Shown here piece after piece: positions 22,441 through 26,424 of a stretch of 26,424 nucleotides of DNA. Position 1 is the stretch's first letter, and each line of letters opens with the position of its first letter. The translations under genes and the position numbers were made by a program. This DNA is from Reclinomonas americana ATCC 50394 (lineage: Eukaryota > Jakobida > Jakobea > Jakobida): NCBI GenBank assembly GCA_048213135.1, contig PS015609.1, forward strand, positions 1 to 26,424, given 5' to 3'. The notes below the pieces were generated by a model. The model worked only from the letters and a program-made list of their open reading frames with translations. It did no database searches and had not been told where the DNA came from.

Positions 22441-22579
22441 AATCACTAGTAACGACGCCCCCACTGCTTCACGGATCCGGACTCCGCTTTCGCCTGGCTT
22501 CGGCCTTCTCCCGAGATTGGAATTGCCGTGTTCAAAGCAATTGCAATTGTGCATGAACTAAATCCGCTTCTGTGATGCA

Positions 22580-22600
22580 GATCGCAGTTCTCGACTTGTT
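22580..22600 (+). repeat. GATCGCAGTTCTCGACTTGTT element, copy 4
   Basis: Exact 21-bp match to the minus strand of 783-803, over 21 kb away. It lies about 130 bp upstream of the ATG of SPRY gene 3. Confidence 0.7.
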
Positions 22601-22728
22601 GAAAGGTCCGAAAATGATCCTACCACTCTGCCTAGGCTATAGTTGGACTTTATTAAGCCAGGTGAGGTGACAGACGATTTCCGGCGAAACACGACAACTT
22701 CGGACATTAACCTATCGCGCGAGGAGAC

Positions 22729-24751
22729 ATGCTTCTCACGCGACTCAGAGCATTCAGTGAGGCATTGGAGGCCATGCGCGCAGAGGCAGATCTGGAGGTG
22801 ATCAGAGAGGAGTCAGAGTGGCTGATCCAGCAAGGTCTTCCACAAGATCACTCGCTGTCACTTGTTGTTGTCTGCTCACACACCCTCTCGCACAGTCACT
22901 GTGGAGGTTGAGCAGCTACACTCAGGCTATCCCTCGCCTCTTCTGGTGGTCGAGGCCGAGGCAGTGCTTTCGGTCATGGGAAGAGTGGCGAGGGAGGTGC
23001 ATGCGAGGGGTGCGGTGGTGTTTCCGCGCGGAGGCGACTGGCTGCGTGCGTTCAAGAACCTCAGTGCGCGCTGGGCGGGGTTTGTGGCGTCGCCTGTCGC
23101 TGTGCAGCAGTGTTGTTGCGTGGGGAAAACGGGGAGGAGAAGGGAGAAGGGGAGGAAAGGGACAAGAAAGGAGAGGGCAGATCAGGATCCATTCTCGTTG
23201 AGCTACAGGGGAGGTAATTGTGAGCATAGAGGAGAGGCGAGAATGAGACAGTGAGTGGAGGACAGAAGGGGGAAGGGAGGATGATGAGCAGGGACAGGCT
23301 TAAAGTTAAAGGAAAATTGAAGGATGAGGGCAAGTTGTTCTCGTTGAGCAGCAGGGGAGGTGTAGTGAGCAGAGAGGAGAGTCCGGAATGAGGCAGTGAG
23401 TGGAGGAGAGAAGGCGGGAGGGAGGAGGATGAGCAGGGACAGGCTTAAAGTTAAAGAAATTGAAGGATGAGGGCCAGCTGTTCTCGTTGAGCTGCAGGGG
23501 AGGTAATAGTGGCAGAGAGGAGAGGCGAGAATGAGGCTGTGAGTGGAGGAGAGAAGGCGGGAGGGAGGAGGGGAGAAGGGAGGAGGGTGAGCAGGGACAA
23601 CAAGGATGAATGGAAATTGAAGGAAGGCCAGTTGTGGGGAGGTCATGTGACTTTGGTGTAACGGAGGGTGGGAGCTTCCGGAAGGAATGCAGGGAAGGAG
23701 TGTGGAGGGAATAGGGAACAGAGCATGAGGCACTGAGAGAATTCAGAGCAACAGATGGGAAGGATAGAAGTGAAGAGAAAGGAACAAGAAGAGTTCTCCT
23801 TGTCACGTCGGTGTTGCTCCGTGAATTCCTTTCTCATCCCCTTCTGTTATCCCCTTGAGCTTCCTTACCGGCTCTCCTCCCTTCTCTCTCAGTTCCTCGC
23901 GTTCTTAAGGGGAGAGACACCAGGGTTGCCTGAGCTTGAGGGCCTCAGAGTTCCGGTCTCATTCCCCTCCTTTCCCTACACAGTGAAGCACCTGGTGAGA
24001 AGGAGACGCGGACACGATGCGCATGGGAGTGGCGACGACGATGGCGATGACGGAGAGCTCTCAGCGGCGGTGCAGTGCTTGCAGGGCCGCGTGCAGGAGC
24101 TGGTGACTGACGGTGTGTTGGTGGCACTCCGACCTCGTTCACAGCACTCGTTTTCCTGACTCGAGCTGTCGCAGCATCGTTCCGGTGGTGCGTCGAGTCG
24201 ATGGCAGACGTGGAGCACTCGGACTCATCGGTGTGGATACGGCGCGCCGGCCCAGACACGTGCGTGGTCAAGTGCCGTGGCGCGCGGGGGCTGACCGAGA
24301 GGCCCGTGTATCTGTCGTTTCTGGTCGAGTGTACCGTGCTGGCGGTGGATGCGGCCGCCAGTCCGCGCTTCGCCGTGGGCGTGAGAGAGGACTCGCACGA
24401 CTCGTCGACCATGGATCGCGCCACGGCGCGGTACGTCAAGCCGTTTGTGCAAGAGTCTGGCATTGCGTTTTCGTTTGGCGATACCCTCGGCCTCACGCTG
24501 AATCGAACCACCGGTCTGTCTTCTGTTTCCGTCGCTGTCAACCATCTCTGCTCACTCGTGTTGCGCACACAACAGGCGACGTATTTGTGTGGTCGTCAAG
24601 GCAGCAAGAGGCACGCCGGCTCAGCTGCGACTTGCCACCGCTCGAGAACCCGGTGGCATTTGTGCGCCTCACTCCCGGCATTCGCGTCACCCTGCAGCCG
24701 CACGCACCAGTGCCGGCCGACTGCGTGAAGCGCATGTATGGTTCTGGCTAG
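22729..24751 (+). CDS. SPRY-domain-like protein 3 of the tandem array, 5 exons
   Basis: Exons 22729-22834, 22896-23114, 23984-24112, 24175-24513, 24576-24751; 322 residues; all four introns are phase 1. The N-terminal part is helical (FSEALEAMRAEADLEVIREE), then VEVEQLHSGYPSPLLVVEAE, which aligns with the VEV...SP.LL..AEAEL block of gene 1 and follows an intron at the same place. A basic/acidic linker (VRRRRGHD, DDDGDDGE) and a helix (LQGRVQELVTD) lead to the SPRY-like part. That part begins SFRWCVES and has RPVYLSFLVE, RFAVGVRED, TLGLTLNRTTG, split by an intron, DVFVWSS and VAFVRLTPGIRVTL. Of the three, this is closest to the SPRY consensus. Intron 2 starts GTTGCGTG and is 869 bp with an internal tandem repeat. 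An AATAAA lies 34 bp past the stop. The function is unknown. Confidence 0.77.
23192..23634 (+). repeat. Three ~145-bp tandem repeats in intron 2 of SPRY gene 3
   Basis: Units at 23192-23337, 23338-23480 and 23481-23634 each begin TTCTCGTTGAGC(A/T)(G/A)CAGGGGAGGT and share GAATGAG, GTGAGTGGAGGA, GAGCAGGGACA and ATTGAAGGA. Units 1 and 2 also share GGCTTAAAGTTAAAG, partly lost in unit 3. The units abut with no unique spacers. The coding strand is purine-rich. Confidence 0.85.
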
Positions 24752-24784
24752 CGAGAGAGAGAGGGAGAAGAGAACAATACTAGG

Positions 24785-24790
24785 AATAAA
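24785..24790 (+). terminator. Polyadenylation signal AATAAA of SPRY gene 3
   Basis: Canonical AATAAA, 34 bp after the TAG at 24749-24751. It is followed by a GT/T-rich stretch (GTGGTTTTAC), as expected of a downstream element. Confidence 0.6.
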
Positions 24791-24866
24791 GAAGTACATG
24801 TTATACAAGGCAGGTGGTTTTACAACAGAAATTTTTCACAATTGCGGCGGCGGCGGCGGAGCATAC

Positions 24867-26422
24867 TCACGCCGCACCACCTCCGACTCCTCCATGGCGC
24901 GACAGCCGAGCCACACGACCCGCACCGACACTGCCTGTGACGGCACTCGACGACAGCAGCGATGAGGAGGAGCGAGGGGGCATGGTCGTCATGGTGGAAG
25001 AGCGCGTCATGACGGTTCGGCCACTGCTCGCCGTGGTGGTGGTGGTGGTGGTCGACGCAATGCTGCTCGTCCGCGACAAGTGGCGCACGGTGCCACTGGA
25101 TGCCACCTGCGGCTGCGACGACGACGACATCATGTCACCGAGTCGCGGTGCGCGACGCACATGCGACGCGAGTGTCGACGGAACCGCGCGTGTGGAGCCC
25201 GTGGCGGCCGCCAGACCCGGCGACGACATACGGCGCGACTGGCCGGCACCGCGACTCTCGCTACGTGGCGCCGATGACGACGAAAGCGGAACAGAGCCAG
25301 CAGGCCGAATGCTCGCAGAGGGCGAGGCGCCGGCGATTGATGATCGGCTGACGGGGCGGAAGGGATCGGCCATGCCCGTTGGCAGCGGGGCCACACTGCG
25401 AGTGGTCGTCAGAGAGAATGGCAAAGGAGGGGGGAAAGAAGATGGGAGACAGAGGGGGGTGTACCGTTGTTGGCGATTTGGGGACGGGCGACGCACAGGC
25501 GCCGGGGCAGTGGAATCAAAGGCTGCGTTGGGGGGAGTGAGATTGTGAGAGAAAGAAACTCTTTCAAAGTATAAATCCACAAACCTGCCATGAGCGACGA
25601 GGCCGCGGCCGCAGCCGACGACGTGGCCGAGCGGAAGGAGCGCGGAGCAGCGCTCGCCTGGCGCGGCAACGACTCACTCAACTCGGCGACATTGCCGCTG
25701 CTGCGCAGGTCACCCAGCGACTGTGTCGACGAGCGAAGCGGCGAGCTGCGACGGCGACTGGGAGCCGCGGAGACGGATGCCGCCAGCGCTGCGCCAGCGA
25801 GTTCGGTGGAGCGAGCCACCGCCGACGACAGGCGCTGCCGTGTAATCGAGGAGGAGGCCGCAGATGGAGGTCGCATGAGTGGAGGTGGAGGCGGGGGTGA
25901 GGGCGGGGATGACGACGAGGCTGATGAGGAGGGTGCGGGCTGTCGCGGTAGCGGCGCTCGCGAGACAGGCTGCTCTTGCTGGTTGCCCAGCACATTGGCT
26001 CGCGCACTGGCAAAGTTTGAGGAGGAGGACGGTCGCCACAGTCCACGCGACGACGGTGCACGACCGCTGTTGCCACCACCACCACCACCACTACCGCTTG
26101 CGCCGCTGCTGAAAGCCAGCGGAGGAGGTGGGGGTGGAGAGGGAGGAACCAGCTGGTCGACCTGAGCGAGACGACGAAAACAGAGGGGGGTGATGCACGG
26201 CAACGGTAGTGAGGCGCATGCGGCACTCACAGGCAGCAGTGGCTGGGGTGGCGGCAGTGGTCGGAGTGCGGCCGACAGGGGTCGTGAGCGGGCCGGCGCC
26301 GGCGACTCTGGTGGCATCGACGATGCGGTGGTGCTTGTCGCTCCGCGGCCCTCCTCGGCCAGTGCATCGCGGACGTCGTTTCGGCAGAGAGGGCACTGGG
26401 CGCTGGTTTTGAACCAGGTGCG
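24867..26422 (-). CDS. RING-finger protein, C-terminal part (5' end outside window)
   Basis: The frame is open at the window edge and begins RTWFKTSAQCPLCRNDV, the last zinc-ligand half of a RING finger, most like RING-H2 (W...CPLCR). RING proteins of this kind are usually E3 ubiquitin ligases. The first six ligands would be encoded upstream and are not visible. Exons 26422-26231, 26161-25585, 25522-25465 and 25395-24867, with introns of 69, 62 and 69 bp (donors GTGAGT, GTTTGT, GTACAC), keep one frame. After the RING the protein is a long low-complexity tail rich in Ser, Pro, Ala, Gly and Arg, with Thr and Ser runs near the end, probably disordered. The stop TGA at 24869-24867 sits inside a perfect donor (GTGAGTATG at 24870), so the gene may continue. 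The gene is convergent with SPRY gene 3. Confidence 0.65.
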
Positions 26423-26424
26423 AA

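Larger units (their letters stand above)
22276..22728. promoter_or_regulatory. Intergenic region before SPRY gene 3
   Basis: 453 bp without a convincing gene. AT content is higher than in the flanking genes. It contains ATATCGATAT at about 22360, GCAATTGCAATTG near 22534, and two copies of the GATCGC...TCGACT element (22424, 22580). The region resembles the intergenic DNA at 399-1568 in motif content. Confidence 0.5.

Noticed and set aside
22288-22554. 88-residue minus-strand open frame between SPRY genes 2 and 3
   Set aside because: Basic and Arg-rich with no recognisable domain. It lies over repeat elements and probably promoter DNA.
23192-23634. CRISPR-like array
   Set aside because: Units of ~145 bp abut without unique spacers, inside a eukaryotic intron.
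23203-23806. Proline/serine-rich minus-strand frames over the intronic tandem repeat
   Set aside because: Products of three near-identical pyrimidine-rich repeat units read in one frame; no start context or homology.
1-26424. Minor (U12-type) introns as explanation of odd donors
   Set aside because: No ATATCCTT or GTATCCTT donors and no TTCCTTAAC branch sites near the acceptors I examined. The GTTGCG introns have ordinary CTGAC-like branch sites.
1-26424. tRNA, rRNA or transposase genes
   Set aside because: I saw no cloverleaf-compatible box A/box B pairs, rRNA signatures or transposase/reverse-transcriptase motifs on either strand. A covariance-model search would be more sensitive than reading.

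Overview
The window is nuclear DNA from a GC-rich, intron-dense, flagellated or ciliated microbial eukaryote. Genes are broken by many short spliceosomal introns (mostly 58-75 bp, CTGAC/CTAAC-like branch sites, YAG acceptors). Codons are GC-rich, simple repeats abound, and three runs of N mark assembly gaps. BBS7, a core BBSome subunit, implies a cilium or flagellum. The lineage cannot be named from the sequence alone.

Layout, left to right: (1) the first exon of an unidentified minus-strand gene (to 398); (2) a 1.2-kb divergent intergenic region with a duplicated ~150-bp block; (3) a full-length ATG2 homologue on the plus strand (1569-11325, 32 visible exons, one gap), the bridge-like lipid-transfer protein of autophagosome growth; (4) BBS7 on the minus strand (11440-17714, 13 exons, two gaps), tail to tail with ATG2 and only 114 bp from it; (5) a 309-bp divergent promoter region with a repeated 20-bp box; (6) three head-to-tail plus-strand genes (18024-19740, 19964-22275, 22729-24751), each ending in a divergent SPRY-like domain and each with phase-1 introns only, so a tandem paralogue array that I cannot match to a named family; (7) the 3' part of a minus-strand gene (24867 to the window edge) encoding the end of a RING finger followed by a long Ser/Pro/Ala-rich low-complexity tail.

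The most unusual signal is in the splice sites. About 18 of some 59 introns I could place begin with GTTGCG, most often GTTGCGTG, instead of GTRAGT or GTGCGT. They occur in five of the seven genes, often at points fixed by reading phase and by homology to ATG2 or BBS7. Conventional GTR donors here nearly always follow an exonic G, while the GTTGCG donors show no exon-side preference. This looks like a second, intron-encoded class of 5' splice site.

I see no common pathway for these genes. ATG2 is a membrane lipid-transfer protein, BBS7 a ciliary trafficking protein, and the SPRY and RING proteins are probably protein-interaction or ubiquitin factors. Splice sites were placed by hand, so individual boundaries carry the stated uncertainty.
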